From Isochrysis galbana (lineage: Eukaryota > Haptophyta > Isochrysidales > Isochrysidaceae), in assembly GCA_018136815.1 (NCBI GenBank), contig CM030933.1, forward strand, positions 3,936,106 to 4,000,105: 64,000 nt of DNA, read 5' to 3'. Positions within the stretch are counted from its first letter, which is position 1. Every line of letters begins with the position of its first letter. The notes beneath the pieces are model-generated. The model saw only the letters and a list, made by a program, of their open reading frames with translations, had not been told where the DNA came from and did not search any database. The position numbers and the translations under genes are program-made. Shown piece by piece: positions 1 through 10,809 of this stretch.

Positions 1-927
1 ATAGAGGTTGGCCTTGATCTTGGCTTGGAGGCCCTCCGGCACCTTGTCCCAATCGATCAAGTGCGCGGTGTCGGGGTTGGACCAGCAGATGCCCGTGTGC
101 ATGCGGTCGCAGTGGGAGCAGGGCTTCTTGTCCTTGTTGTTGTTGTTCCTACCACCTCCACGCCCACCTTGGCCAGCCTTGAAGCCCGCCTCATAGGCCT
201 TCTTGATAGCATCCGTGTCATCCTCGGTCTTGGACGCTTGCATTGCGCGTTGGCCCGGACGCACCGTGGAGCGCACCGCCTCATGCTTATGGGCGATGGC
301 CGCTGCCTCCACAAGGTTCTTGTGCACCATATCAGGCCTCTTGCGGTGCTCAACCTCCAAGGAGCCCCATGCCTTGTCCACTTCACGAAGGACTCCTTCT
401 CCACATCCAATGAAGCTCGCTTTCATGTCGAGGCACAACTCGGCCACGGAGACTTCGCGCGCGGTGCCCTTGAGTCCTTGGAAGATGCCAAACATGTTGT
501 CAAAGCGGTTGGTGACCTCCTCCCTTGAGGGGAACTCCTGGAGGTTGGTCATCTTGAGTGTGTCATACTCCATCTTCTTGTCTTCAGCCTTGTCTTCGGT
601 GTTGACCGCCACGTGCAACTCGTCGATGTGTTTGAACGCACGGTGGCCGTCGTACTTCTCTTCCTCCTCATCCGTGTAGAGCACATCCAAGGTGGCCACA
701 AGCTTGTCATCCTTGATGCACATGATGAGGAGGTCATATGCCTTGTTCAGTTCCACCTGGGTGGCTTCCTTGTCCTTGTCGGCGTCATCGACGCTTTCCG
801 TCTTGTTCTTGAGCATCGCACGTCGGCAACCGTTCTTGCCGGCCATCGCGAGCAACTTGGGCCTGAATGCTCTCCATTCAGCACCATCCTTGTTGTAGAA
901 GAAGATCTTGTCATTGTTCTTGTCCAT
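1..927 (-). CDS. Ty1/copia-type Gag, 5' part, runs off the window
   Basis: An open frame on the minus strand starts at ATG 925-927, 10 nt inside a likely primer-binding site, and stays open to the window edge (about 309 codons). The protein is charged and helical. Near residues 280-292 it has a retroviral-type zinc knuckle, CSHCDRMHTGIC (C-x2-C-x3-H-x4-C), after a Gly/Arg/Asn-rich stretch (GGRGGGRNNNK). Length, order and position after an LTR fit a copia Gag that packages element RNA in virus-like particles. Protease, integrase and RT would lie beyond the left edge. Family assignment is inferred from layout plus the knuckle; no stop interrupts the visible part. Confidence 0.7.
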   Translation of the reverse strand, partial: MDKNNDKIFFYNKDGAEWRAFRPKLLAMAGKNGCRRAMLKNKTESVDDADKDKEATQVELNKAYDLLIMCIKDDKLVATLDVLYTDEEEEKYDGHRAFKHIDELHVAVNTEDKAEDKKMEYDTLKMTNLQEFPSREEVTNRFDNMFGIFQGLKGTAREVSVAELCLDMKASFIGCGEGVLREVDKAWGSLEVEHRKRPDMVHKNLVEAAAIAHKHEAVRSTVRPGQRAMQASKTEDDTDAIKKAYEAGFKAGQGGRGGGRNNNNKDKKPCSHCDRMHTGICWSNPDTAHLIDWDKVPEGLQAKIKANLY

Positions 928-937
928 GTCTCTTTGT

Positions 938-955
938 CTCTCGGCGGGGGTACCA
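938..955 (-). promoter_or_regulatory. Primer-binding site of the copia-like element
   Basis: On the minus strand the sequence TGGTACCCCCGCCGAGAG follows the LTR end directly. TGG pairs with the CCA tail of a tRNA, as expected for a primer-binding site. The same 18 bases recur at 13888-13905 in the second minus-strand LTR element. Confidence 0.6.
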
Positions 956-1130
956 GATGAGTGGCGAAAGCTGTCTTGTTACTTGTCTCTTAGGGGTCTC
1001 TACCCTTACACGGTGCGATGTCCGTCAAACGACTCAACCGCCGTAACCGACTCAACCGCCGGTCACGTAACCGACACAAAAACAAAACCCCAACAAGAAC
1101 AAATGCTTTGCACACCACCTAGCCATAGCT
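956..1130 (-). repeat. LTR end of the copia-like element
   Basis: Bases 957 to about 1062 are repeated at 1652-1754 with few differences (shared core GAGTGGCGAAAGC then CTTGTTACTTGTCTCTTAGG). The block sits just outside the primer-binding site of the Gag frame, so it is read as the 3' part of the minus-strand 5' LTR. Its outer end is not clear. Confidence 0.5.
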
Positions 1131-1189
1131 AGGCCTTGGGTTCACGACGCACATTAGGCCTTGCATGAAGCCTTGTATGAAGCCTTGCG

Positions 1190-1651
1190 CTTCTCATCCG
1201 CAAGCAAGAGAGCAACCCGTACGAGCCGTGGGGCAACCCTGCGGAAATCGCGGTCAAGTTGCTCGAGCGCACCATGCGTCCATTGCTCCTGGGGTGCAAT
1301 GCCCCCCAAGAGTATTGGGAGTTTGCGCTCTATCCAGCGATGGTGATCATCAACCGCATCCCCGGCGCCAAAGACACTGCTCCTCCTCTAGTGCGTGCCG
1401 GCATCCGCCACACGGTCAACCTGAGCATGCTCAAGGTGTTCGGTTGCAAGGCCATCGTGCAGAAGCCCAAGGCGTACCGCGACAACAACTTGTCGGAGCA
1501 AGCACAAGAGTGCATCTACTTGGGCCCGGCACGCTACCACACGGGCAACATCTTCATGTCGCTCGAGACGGGCAAGGTGTTTGTGAGCGGTGTGCACGCC
1601 ACCTTCATGGAGACCGAGTTCCCGTGGAAAACCACGAGGGGGGATGACGAC
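1190..1651 (+). pseudogene. Ty1/copia integrase C-terminal fragment
   Basis: The plus-strand frame reads NPYEPWGNPAEIAVKLLERT, then a stretch ending YPAMVIINRIPG, FGCKAIVQKPKAYRD, ECIYLGPARYHTGN and ETEFPWK. This is the usual end of a copia integrase core and its GKGY-like C-terminal region (P..YW..A...A..I.NR.P, then FGC.A). No DDE residues are present, and the frame runs straight into a copy of the LTR block at 1652, so it is a broken piece. It lies in the opposite orientation to the Gag frame at 1-927, so two separate copia insertions meet here. Confidence 0.7.
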
Positions 1652-1754
1652 ATGAGTGGCGAAAGCTTTCTTGTTACTTGTCTCTTAGGGGTCTCTACCC
1701 TTGCACGGTCCGATGTCCGTTCAAACGACTCAACCGCCGTAACCGACTCAACGC
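1652..1754 (-). repeat. LTR fragment, second copy of 957-1062
   Basis: It matches the LTR block next to the copia Gag for about 100 bases and then stops abruptly at GACTCAAC. It abuts the integrase fragment on its left, so it is a truncated or solo LTR piece. Confidence 0.5.
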
Positions 1755-2030
1755 CATCAAGATCTTGTGGCACATCGACGCCGAGTACTCGCTTGCACTC
1801 TCGTCGCCAAAGACAGTGTTGTCGTTGCCCAAGGTGGAGTAGTCCATCACCGTGTACGGGGCGGAGGCGTTCATCGCTTGGCGATCCAAGGCGCGCACGC
1901 CAAATCTCCTTTGCCTCCTCATGCGTGGTGTGCATGTCCTTGTGCTTGTCGGTGGTGTATGGTCCAAGCGAGTACGCCTTGGTCGTCTCGCCCTTGGGGA
2001 TGGGCCGTACATTGTAGAAAGTAAAGAGGA
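1755..2030 (-). pseudogene. Degenerate copia-like coding remnant
   Basis: On the minus strand the translation contains NVRPIPKGETTKAYSLGPYT, HTTHEEAKEIWRARLGSP and, in a second frame, ASAPYTVMDYSTLGNDNTVF. These look like retroelement polyprotein pieces joined by at least one frameshift, and codon use matches the neighbouring copia parts. No catalytic motif is visible, so the exact polyprotein region is not assigned. Confidence 0.35.
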
Positions 2031-2070
2031 CTGCGTGTTTTGTTTTTCTCCCCGCTCCAAGCTGCTGACA

Positions 2071-2094
2071 ACTGACAACTGACATCAGTTGTCA
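2071..2094. other. Perfect hairpin in the spacer
   Basis: CTGACAACTGA, then CA, then TCAGTTGTCAG gives an 11-bp perfect stem with a 2-nt loop. A short palindrome ACTGACGTCAGT follows near 2127. The rest of 2031-2704 shows no gene; it is 3' flank of the RNase gene. Confidence 0.5.
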
Positions 2095-2704
2095 GCTTGA
2101 GGTGAACTGACACTGATGTAAAACACTGACGTCAGTACTGATGCACCATCACTGCTTGAGTGACGTGGCCTTCTAGTTCAAGAATTTTTTGCATCACCAT
2201 ACACGAGACACTCATCCCAGACGCGCTGGGCGCGTGCTCGCGCTTCCCCACGGACAAATGCCAAACGAGCATCAAGGGAAAGCGTGGCAATCCCCCCCAC
2301 AAATACGAAAAGGCGTGGGCTGAAGGTGCATGCCTAGTCCCCTGCGCTCTCACAACGTGACAACTTGCACACAAGGTACCACCACCATGATATGGGTCAA
2401 GGTACCTTGTGCCTGCTCTGGCATGCAACATACGATAACCAAGAATACATTGCATAACAACGCTATCATAGACTCGTCAGTTCAGGGATCTCTCAGATGA
2501 GCCACACCCAACTGTAAAGCGTTGTAACATGAGCCCTAGGTGAAGATAGGAGGTGAAAGGCATCCTTGCAAGCTAATCAGTTGAGAGCATGAGTCTGAGT
2601 GAACGAACCACTCCGCATGGTTGCCGTCTGCCCCTCCGCGCTGGCACATTACTCGAGGCTGTCAGTTACATATGAGCTGAGCCGGGTTCACACTGTGCGC
2701 TCCC

Positions 2705-3481
2705 TCAGAAGAGAAGCGGTGGCAACTTGACGTCAGTGCAGAAACCGGAGTGGGCGCAACGCACACATCGCGGTACAACTGTGCAGTCGGCATCAGTCTT
2801 GCAGGGCGGCCCGTGCTGCAAGGGCACACAGACATGCGCAGGTGGCGGTGGCGGACCCGGCGGTGGCTTAGGTGGAACATCGCCCTTGCAAAACCTCGGG
2901 AAGTCTGCAACAGGTGCAAGCTTCCACTTGCCGTCGTTGGATGCGCATGCCGAGAGCTCGATCTGAGAGTGGATGTCGTCGACCGAGAATACTGGAAATC
3001 CGGCGGTTCGCAGGTCGTCGGCCATCTCAGTAAGCGTACGTCCAGCTCCGCGCGATGCGTTGAGCACCTTCAGGGGTGGCGCCGAAAGTTCGCACACCTG
3101 GCGGAAAAAGTCTGTTGCATTAGCAACTCCAGCACATATCCCATGTTTTCCCCACTCGTGCTGCTCAAACCAGAGCTCTTGCGCGGGCTCTCCTCCACGA
3201 ACTTCGTAGCACGAAAAGAGGGTGATCGGATCAGCACTCGAGCCACTCGGTCGGATGCACGAGGACGAGCCGTAGGACCCAGTCTCCGGCCAGAGCCCAT
3301 GGACCGAAGGCGTCGGGTGGCCATACATACCCGGTCCCTCACCGCTCTCGAGGGTAAGGACGCCGCAAAGAGGGACGCTCTTGCCGCAGTCCATCGAGGA
3401 GGTGCTTTCTTCGCTCGACCACCCCGCGGCTAGGTAGACCAGCCCGAGAAAGAACAGAGAGAGACGAGCCGACGGCGCCAT
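2705..3481 (-). CDS. Secreted RNase T2 family ribonuclease
   Basis: Single-exon gene of 258 aa. Residues 1-22 form a signal peptide (MAPSARLSLFFLGLVYLAAG). Both RNase T2 active-site segments are present: CAS I VHGLWPE and CAS II FEQHEWGKHGICA, which supply the catalytic histidines, glutamate and lysine used to cleave single-stranded RNA through a 2',3'-cyclic phosphate. Several cysteines fit the disulfide pattern of secreted or vacuolar members. After the catalytic domain comes a Pro-rich linker (KPPPGPPPPP) and a small Cys-rich tail (C-x7-C, C-x4-C-x6-C-x2-C), an unusual add-on that may bind a surface or ligand. The start was chosen because it gives the signal peptide and sits just after CC. 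No intron is needed. Likely role: extracellular or lytic-compartment RNA scavenging; family is certain, role inferred. Confidence 0.93.
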   Translation of the reverse strand: MAPSARLSLFFLGLVYLAAGWSSEESTSSMDCGKSVPLCGVLTLESGEGPGMYGHPTPSVHGLWPETGSYGSSSCIRPSGSSADPITLFSCYEVRGGEPAQELWFEQHEWGKHGICAGVANATDFFRQVCELSAPPLKVLNASRGAGRTLTEMADDLRTAGFPVFSVDDIHSQIELSACASNDGKWKLAPVADFPRFCKGDVPPKPPPGPPPPPAHVCVPLQHGPPCKTDADCTVVPRCVRCAHSGFCTDVKLPPLLF

Positions 3482-4313
3482 GGGGGGAGGGCCCGGCCGA
3501 GAGGCACCCGCGCCGTCGCACGCACACAGATCGCCGCCGACGGATCACACTGGACCGCTCGCCTTCCGGAAAAGAAGGAGAGGAGGAAGAGAAAAGGGAG
3601 AAGAGATGTCAAGCAGATGTTGACGGAACTTTTCGACCCTGTTACGGTAGTAATCGTGTCGCCTCCCTAACTGGGGAACAAAGCCGGGGCTTCTCCAAAC
3701 ACAGGAAACACAGTCTGTGTTTGGGTTTCGTAGAAACACAGCCAAACACAGTCCACAGTCCCAAACCGTTAGAGTTTTTCTTGTTGTGCGAATATAACCT
3801 TAGTGCTGTGGTCCGTACCCCTCGTTGCCAAAAATCTGACATTGGTAAAGTCTGGCGTTCCGCTCTCTTCCCCGCCCCTCCGGGACTCTCAGCCCCCTCC
3901 CCCCCTGGCGAGGGCGAGAGCGCCCTCCCGCCCCCTCCGCTCCGCTTCATCTCGACACGTTGTGCAAACCCCGCGATATTGGATAAATCGTGCTGTTTAA
4001 GTGAATGCCGCGAGCTTGTCGCCCGAACGCGATTCCAGCGGAGAGCCCTCGTGTATACTGTATTGATATTGAGTTATATCGTATATATATTGAAAAGACA
4101 AAGGGCAGAGTTTCCCGCCTTTATCTGTCAAGACATGTCGGAAGCTCCGCCCTTGGAGGCAGCTCAAGAGGCGAGAGGCGACCACACCCGACCACACAGC
4201 CACAGACACGTACGCACCACCAAGCAACAAGGAGCAAGCATCGCGGGAGGCCGCCATATCCGTGCTCACGGGACGATTCAGCTCGGTAAGGCAGGCCCTG
4301 CAGCAGCCAACTA
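3482..4313. other. 5' flank of the RNase gene, no gene seen
   Basis: A long imperfect hairpin is built on CTGTGTTTGG (3715-3724) and CCAAACACAG (3742-3751). An AT-rich patch lies near 4060-4095 (TATATCGTATATATATTG). No reading frame here shows family features. Confidence 0.4.
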
Positions 4314-4484
4314 TCGCCGGGAGCCCGCAGCGCGAGCCCCGGCGGCGGTGAGAGAGCGGCGCGCCGCGCCGCCATCGCGCTACGCCATGACAAGATGATT
4401 AAAAGATACCTAGGGGGCACTGCCACACAAGGCACACTAACGGTATAGAACCACAAATAGCACAAGACACCCTGTGATACCCCC
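4314..4484 (+). repeat. Direct repeat, left copy (about 170 bp)
   Basis: The block starting CGCCGGGAGCCCGCAGCGCG and ending CACCCTGTGATACC is repeated almost base for base at 5349-5516, same orientation, about 865 bp apart. The pair could be LTR-like ends of a small element or a local duplication; no terminal TG..CA is seen. Confidence 0.7.
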
Positions 4485-4659
4485 TCCTAAGCGGAGTACG
4501 GATGGGATCCGAATGACGCTTACACAAATTGAACACAAACAAATGTCAAATGTGCGATGGAAAAGCAAGTTGCAACTTGGCCAACAAAAAGGGCCAATCT
4601 TTCCCAAAGGGACAATTCCTCCCAGCAGAGGAGAAGAGAGGGAAGAGAGACGAGACAGC

Positions 4660-4930
4660 GGTGCAGCCGAGCGGTCAGAAGGACCTTGACTGACCCTCCC
4701 AGCCGGGGAGGAGAGAGACAACGGTGCAGCCGAGGTTCAAGCAACAAACCCTGCCAGTGGGGGAGGAGAGAGAAAGAATACGGCGCAGCCGAGCCGGTCA
4801 GATGGACCAACCCTCCCAGTTGGGGAGGAGAGAGAAGGGACGGCAGTGCAACAACGCAGCCGAGCCGGTCAGATGGACCGACCCTCCCAGTAGGGGAGGA
4901 GAGAGAAAGTACGGCAGCGCAACATAGAAG
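4660..4930 (+). repeat. Imperfect tandem repeat with a period near 65 bp
   Basis: The phrase CCCTCCCAGNNGGGGAGGAGAGAGA followed by GCAGCCGAG and a GGTCAGATGGACC-type segment returns about four times with small changes. An (AGAAAG)n run follows at about 4978-5010. It lies between the two copies of the 170-bp direct repeat. Confidence 0.6.
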
Positions 4931-5348
4931 AGGCCCAGCGGGACCCCAACTCTCCCAGACAAAAGGAAGGGGGAGAGGTGGAGAGAAAGAGAAAGAGAAA
5001 GAGAAAGAGGGGCACTCACCCAGACGGGGCACTCGCCCAGCAATGGATCGAGCAGCGATCAACAGGGCCAGCTCGCGCGAGCGCGCGCGAGCGAGGCGAA
5101 GCAATGCGGGCAAGGGGTGCAAACAAGCAAGGATCAATGAGATCCATCCCCTCCCGAGCAAGGGGCCCAGAGGGACCAGCTCTCCCAGAGGGGGAGAGAG
5201 AGAGGGAGAGAGGAGGGCTTGCTACCATGCGTCGCCATGCAGCCATGCAGCCGAAAGCGACTGCGCGAGCGCGCGCAGCTCGCGGCGGTCCGCGAGAGTC
5301 GGCTCAGCAAGCCCAGCCCTGCCCCTCTACCTGGGTGGGAGCTCCATA

Positions 5349-5516
5349 TCGCCGGGAGCCCGCAGCGCGAGCCCCGGCGGCGGTGAGAGAGCGGCGCGCC
5401 GCGCCGCCATCGCGCTACGCCATGACAAGATGATTAAAAGATACCTAGGGGGCACTGCCACACAAGGCACACTAACGGTATAGAACCACAAATAGCACAA
5501 GACACCCTGTGATACC
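5349..5516 (+). repeat. Direct repeat, right copy (about 170 bp)
   Basis: Second copy of the block at 4314-4484, equally well preserved. Immediately downstream a coding-like stretch begins. Confidence 0.7.
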
Positions 5517-5866
5517 AACGCTCTCCGAGGCGAGCGAGTACTGCACGTACAAAATTTTGAAAGAGCTGAAGGCCGACCCCGCTGCGCGCGCACTCATCGA
5601 TATGGACAAGCGTGAGAAGCAGCAGCAGGCCGCCGCAGCCGTCCGTCGCAGCGTCGCTCACGGCCACTCTGATCGAAAACGAGGAGGCAGTGACCTACGA
5701 ATCGCTGCAAGAAGCGTGGAAGTCAATTATTGAAGCAGGCAGTGCTGGAAGCATGCCGTCAAGTGCCGCGTGCGACGCCCTTCGCGCGGAGCTCAACAGG
5801 CAGGGGGGGCCAGGGGCTGAGCCCCAGCCTCCACTGCCCCCTGAGCTGCCCTTGCTGGCCCTCTAG
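5517..5866 (+). pseudogene. Coding-like remnant, unknown family
   Basis: Two overlapping plus frames read EASEYCTYKILKELKADPAA, then ALIDMDKREKQQQAAAA, and after a frame change TATLIENEEAVTYESLQEAW. The mix of charged and helical residues is protein-like, but no family is recognised and a frameshift is needed. From about 5800 the sequence drifts into a Pro/Gly-rich stretch resembling the inside of the 750-bp retroposon family. Best taken as a retroelement or gene fragment. Confidence 0.25.
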
Positions 5867-6599
5867 ATGCCCCCAAAGGACCTCTGAGAGCAGGCCGTGG
5901 CGCGCCGCATGGCGACGCGCCGCATGGAGAGGGGTGGATGAGAGCGAAGCGAGGGAGAGGGGGGGATTTGCACCCCCCCCGATGGAGTGTGGTGAGAAAC
6001 GAGCCCCGTTTGCGTTAGCAAGCGGGCGGAGAGGGGCGGCTGGCGACAGGAGGGGGATGAGGAGGGAGAGGCTCAAGACGCCTATGGGGACCCTTGTGGC
6101 AGGTACCTCGAGGCGCAGTCTCTTATTTCTCGAGGATCGCTCGCAGCGAGAGCTGTAAGGGCCGTTCTTCTTTTTTGGCGAGAGGTCCCTCCCCCCCCCC
6201 CCCCGGTGCTTTTTCCCGGAGAGTCGCCCGACGCAGGTCGGTCCGCCTCAATGGGTTTTCCCTCATTGTATCTTGTGGGGAGTTATAATGGGAGCCGGGG
6301 GTTTGCGAGGGGGGAGATTCGAGATTCGTAGATTCGTAGGGGTGCATATTCGTATTATGTGTCTAGTGACAACGCACGTCAAGGCGTACGGGCAGGTGCG
6401 CTGAGGGGTGTCGTGATAGTACCGGGCTAGTGGGAGTAGTGGTACTAACGCTCAGTTGTTTTATTATATAGATACTAGGCAATCGTCCGCCTCGGTAACT
6501 ACTAAGGTTAAAAACCGGGTAGCTGTTGGACCGTCCCAAAAATACCGGAAGGCTGGCTCTCATTCGCGGATCACCAAGCGAACGAAACTCGCGCGCGCG
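5867..6599. other. Upstream region of the carrier gene
   Basis: No gene seen. It holds a poly-C run near 6190-6204 and several CT- or GA-rich patches. The last 150 bases before the ATG at 6600 are less GC-rich and probably carry the promoter. Confidence 0.4.
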
Positions 6600-9500
6600 A
6601 TGGCGAGGATTGCTAGGGGCTGGCCGCCGCTTGGCGCGCTCGCGTTGCTCCTCGCTGGCACCACCGCGGCGCTAGTGGACGCGCTGCCAGGCTCGCGCGT
6701 AACCTCTGGCCACCATATGCTTCTCCCCCGGCGAGTCACCCTCTGTTCGCATCACACCCAGCCGCTCGCTGCCTCTCGCCGAGCGCTCCTGCAGGGTGGC
6801 GCTGCACTTTTTACCAGCGCAGCGCTGCAGCCAGGGTCAGCTTACGCGAGCGCTCTCGAGGATGAGACGGCATGGTTACCAATGGGCTTGTACACTGGTG
6901 CGACCCCGCTGAACCCCACGTGATATCAATGAGCGCAGTCTCGCTAGCAGATGCCGTGCGCCAACTATGCATATGATACCTCTGTGCACAGGTGACCTGG
7001 ACTATGATTCTGCGGGTGGCTGGGAGGCCGTCGGGGCCAATGGGCGCCTAGGCGGTGACTTTATTGGCGCCGCAGTGAGTTTTCCATTTCGGCCACACCA
7101 CAATTGCAAAGCACATGCGCTAAAACCGCCACCTGAAGTATTCCGTCCCTTTGAAAGTAGCAATGTGGTCCATCTTTCCTTTGTAGGGCTGTGTCTACCC
7201 TGAAGCATTCGTGATGTATCTCGCCCGCGTGCTCATTGCATACGATGAAGAGGCAGCAAGCTGGTGGGACGAAGCTGTCGAGAGGTTTGCGGCTGGCCTC
7301 TCCCTCGCTGTCTTTCCACCCCTGTCTATTGTGTTTAGCACTATCACTACCATGCCCTTCTTGGGCTTATTGTCGATCAGCGGCCCTCAAGTCCTCGCTT
7401 GAGAGGGTCTTCTTTTGAGAGTATTCTCGGATGAGAGGGTCCTCGCTTGAGAGGGTCCTCGGTTGATATGGCGAAGTGCAGCAGCGAAGGCTAAGCAGCC
7501 TTTTCTTCGTCGTTGAGTGTTCTCATTGCCATCAGCTCGGCCAGCTATATTCTTGCGCCCTATCCTGCCTTCTCCTATTGGTGTAACCATTTGCCATCAA
7601 TCCCCACCATCAATGCTTGGTTCCGCCAAGGGCGATTCGGGGTGGTACCAATGCCCACGCTTCAGACGTTTTAAGCAAGTTTACATGATCTTGCTGCCAA
7701 GTTGACGCCCAGTCAACACGCTCTGTGTAGGCTCCCCCAAGTTGGGCGCGAGCGTGCAGACGTATCTCCAAGAGGGCTCCGCCAGCGGCTCAACCTCTTG
7801 GGCTCGTTCGGAGCGTCGTTGCGTTATGGCCTTGCTACACGATTCTCCTCCGTCGAAGCTCGTCCGCTTGGGCCGCTCTCATTCACCACCCTTGGGGAAG
7901 GTCAAAGTGGACGGCAAGCGAGCGCAAATATCGGCAGCCAAGGTTCTGCAAGCGCATCGCTATTTCGTGCCCTCGATGCGCGCATCGGCGCCAAAGCTGG
8001 CGCTCGCCACCAGCTCGCACTCTTGTTTTCAACCTTGCCACCATCGATGCAGCCCGTTGATGAGATTTACAATGTCTTGGGTGCGACCGCCTCGGCGCCA
8101 TACAATGCTGGGGCCTTTCCACGATCTCGGCCCTTGGACACCCCAGACATGGCGATGGCCGCGCAAAGTGCAGTGTCTTCAATTCGCGCGTCGGCAACCG
8201 CATTGCCACCGCAATGGGTGTTTCCAATTTGGGATGTGCAAAGCAGCAGCTATTTTCTCCCCGAGCCCTTCCAGACCGCCGGAACATTCGGCTTTCTCGC
8301 GCGATCTCCGATTTCTCGAGAACGAACACTAATGCCCGACGTCTACAATAAGATGGCGTTGGCGGGCGCGGTTGGATGTGCCATCACACACCTCGTGAGC
8401 AAGCGCCCTTCTTGCTGATTGCCGCTCCGTGTACTTTGATGAATCGGTAGAGCTCTCATATCGCCGCCTCGACCACCACCTCACATGAGATTATTCCCTC
8501 CATTTCTCAGACTGTCGTCCCTCTCGATGTGGTGAAGACGAGACTGCAAACGCGTCCAGGAGTATACTCCGGCTTGGCCGATGCAGCTCGCACAATTGCT
8601 GCAGAAGAAGGACCCGCGATGCTTTTGCAAGGCACGGGCGCAACCCTCGCAGGATACTTTCTTTACGGGGCTTCAGTCTATCCAGGGTACGAGCTGTGGA
8701 AAAGATTGTTGCTCGATAGCGTCAGCGTACAGGTCCACTGCGAGCAATACCCGAGCCCCATTCGCAACCCGCATAATTTACTACGTTTGTCGATTGGATA
8801 CTCCACTCTCCTTTATCGAACGCCTTCGTGCTCAAGGATGTGGCAAGATGAATAGCTCCTGCTGTTGCCCATGTCGGTATTCTCCTTGTACCCACGACAC
8901 CATGCCCGTCTATCGCTGTAGGACGCCGCCGATTACCGTGTTCCTCTAGTGCTTCTAGCTGGCGCCTTGGCAACCACCTTCACTTGCTTTCTGATCACAC
9001 CCTTCGAAGCGGTACGTCAAGCAAGCGAAACGCGAAGGCCTTTAGTGATCGGTAGCGATGCTGCTTCCTGGCTGTCGCGTCACCACTGCCGAATCCTTAG
9101 CCGCTGCTTTGCGGTTCGGATGGGCTCCAGCCTTGATGATGTGCTTGTGAAGTTGCTGCAGGTACGTATCCGGATGGTCGAGCAGCCGGACTATGCGCCA
9201 AATGTCCAGGAAGCATTTCGCCGATATTCTGCAGCCGGCGGTATCACGGCGCTATACGACGGTCTACTGCCTCTTTTGGTTCGACAGGTGCATGGCATGC
9301 ACACAGCTAGGCCTTTACCCGATTCGATTTGGCAAATGTTCAAATTGGATGATTTAACCCGATAGGGTAAGTGTGAGATGATGGCCTCATGCCGGTCTAG
9401 CCGAGAGCTAGCACGTGGTCCGTGCTTTCGTTGGCACCTGTGAAGGGATGCAATTAATGCTGAGGGGATGATTTAATCTAAGCAGTTGTGCTCCCACAAA

Positions 9501-10809
9501 GGTTCTTTTCGGCATGGTCAAGTTTCTGGTCTTCGACTATTGCGCAGATGCGATCTACGCCTTGCTACAACCCTCTGCCAGGTGATACGCTCCAATAAGC
9601 GCCGCCACTGACGAGCCACCCAGAAAGAATTTTCTCTGCGGGCATCCAGGCAGCACTAGAGCAGCATTCCTTCTCCGGAATCAATGCGCGGGCCCTCCCC
9701 CTCATTGTTAGCGCCTGCTTATCTATCGAGGCTTCCGCGCGGATTTAGCATGTCATGTGGCACCACTCCTTCACACTTGCGTTTCGGGTGGCTTCTCCGT
9801 ACAATTGCGCTTACTTGCTCTCTCATCTCCTTAGATCCGACGCGTTCGCTTCCGCTGCTGTGTCCTTGGCATCCGGCGCCGTTGCTGGGACGGCAGCTGC
9901 AATATTTTCACAACCAGCAGATGTCATCCTATCCCAGGTGGCGGCGGCGCATGCCTTTTTGCTTCTCATCCTACGGCCCTTTGCGTGGACGGAGCGTGCT
10001 TCGTTCCCGAGCATGCTTGCCCCAACTCATCCCATCGATGCCCATGAGTCGATTTGTCAGTTCGCTAATCATATTCGCATCCCGTGCCGTCCTCCCACCT
10101 CTGTTGTATCGATGGGCGAACGCCAATCAGCACCTCAATCAGCACCTATCACCTATTATGTGCTTTTTTTGCTCGACCCTTCCCAGGTAGCACAAAGCGC
10201 TTCATGCGAAACCGTTGAGCGAGGTGTTCTTCCCGGGACTGCCAATAAATTAGCTCTCCTAGCCGAAACAGGACAACGGTTACTACGCACGTACGGCCCG
10301 TCGGGGTTGTATTTAGGTCTTGGTGAGTTTGTCCGTCACTTTCGTCTCATTTCTTCCCTGGGGGGCAGAGGGCATGCCCGGACTGTTGGCAGGTTCTTCT
10401 TATCACTCCGCGCTTCGCCATCTGGGCTGTGTCTCGGCGCCCTGTACGATTGGTCTCTTGCAACAGTCTGCGAGACTCGTTATGCCTGCGCACAACACCC
10501 CTTATCGCTGCCGCTAATGCTTGTACTAGTGAGCCACCAAGCCTCCTCCAAATTGACGTCGTGTGTCAGTCTTCCCCGATTCTCTCCACCCTTAACATCC
10601 CTACCCCCTTTCCTCCATTGCCATTACCACCAACCCCTTCTTATCCCACCTCTCAAGGATCACGAGTGGTGTGGTCGGGTGCGATCATTGCTGGCCAATT
10701 CTTCTTGTACGACGTGTTCAAAGACGCCTTGCACGTAGCGGCCTCCGACCTTTCATTGTTTTCCGACGCGTTGGCAGTCATATTACCTCAGAGCGTTAAT
10801 CCCAAGTAA
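6600..10809 (+). CDS. Mitochondrial-carrier-family transporter, phosphate-carrier-like, with bipartite leader
   Basis: Eleven exons: 6600-6897, 6992-7074, 7187-7284, 7731-8394, 8511-8726, 8922-9011, 9162-9287, 9502-9581, 9835-9937, 10187-10322, 10658-10809. All junctions are GT-AG, phases close, product 681 aa. The carrier core is the C-terminal half: repeat 1 has ALAGAVGCAITHLTVVPLDV then KTRLQ, repeat 2 has ITPFEAVRIRM, repeat 3 has SQPADVILSQ, with VLFGMVKFLVFD and IIAGQFFLYDVF between; these match phosphate-carrier members best. The N-terminal 420 residues are unusual: a hydrophobic signal (GALALLLAGTTAALVDA), a basic stretch, then SRRALLQG..AYAS, resembling a plastid or thylakoid-type leader, and a Trp/Gly-rich region of unknown function. 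It may be a plastid-envelope carrier of a complex plastid. The fold is certain, the substrate and location inferred. Between exons 8 and 9 an extra in-frame exon is possible but ends in a stop. Confidence 0.85.

Noticed and set aside
9604-9760. Possible extra exon of the carrier gene (RIFSAGIQAALEQHSFSG)
   Set aside because: The frame runs into a stop with no donor in the right phase; the direct join of exons 8 and 9 restores the family alignment.
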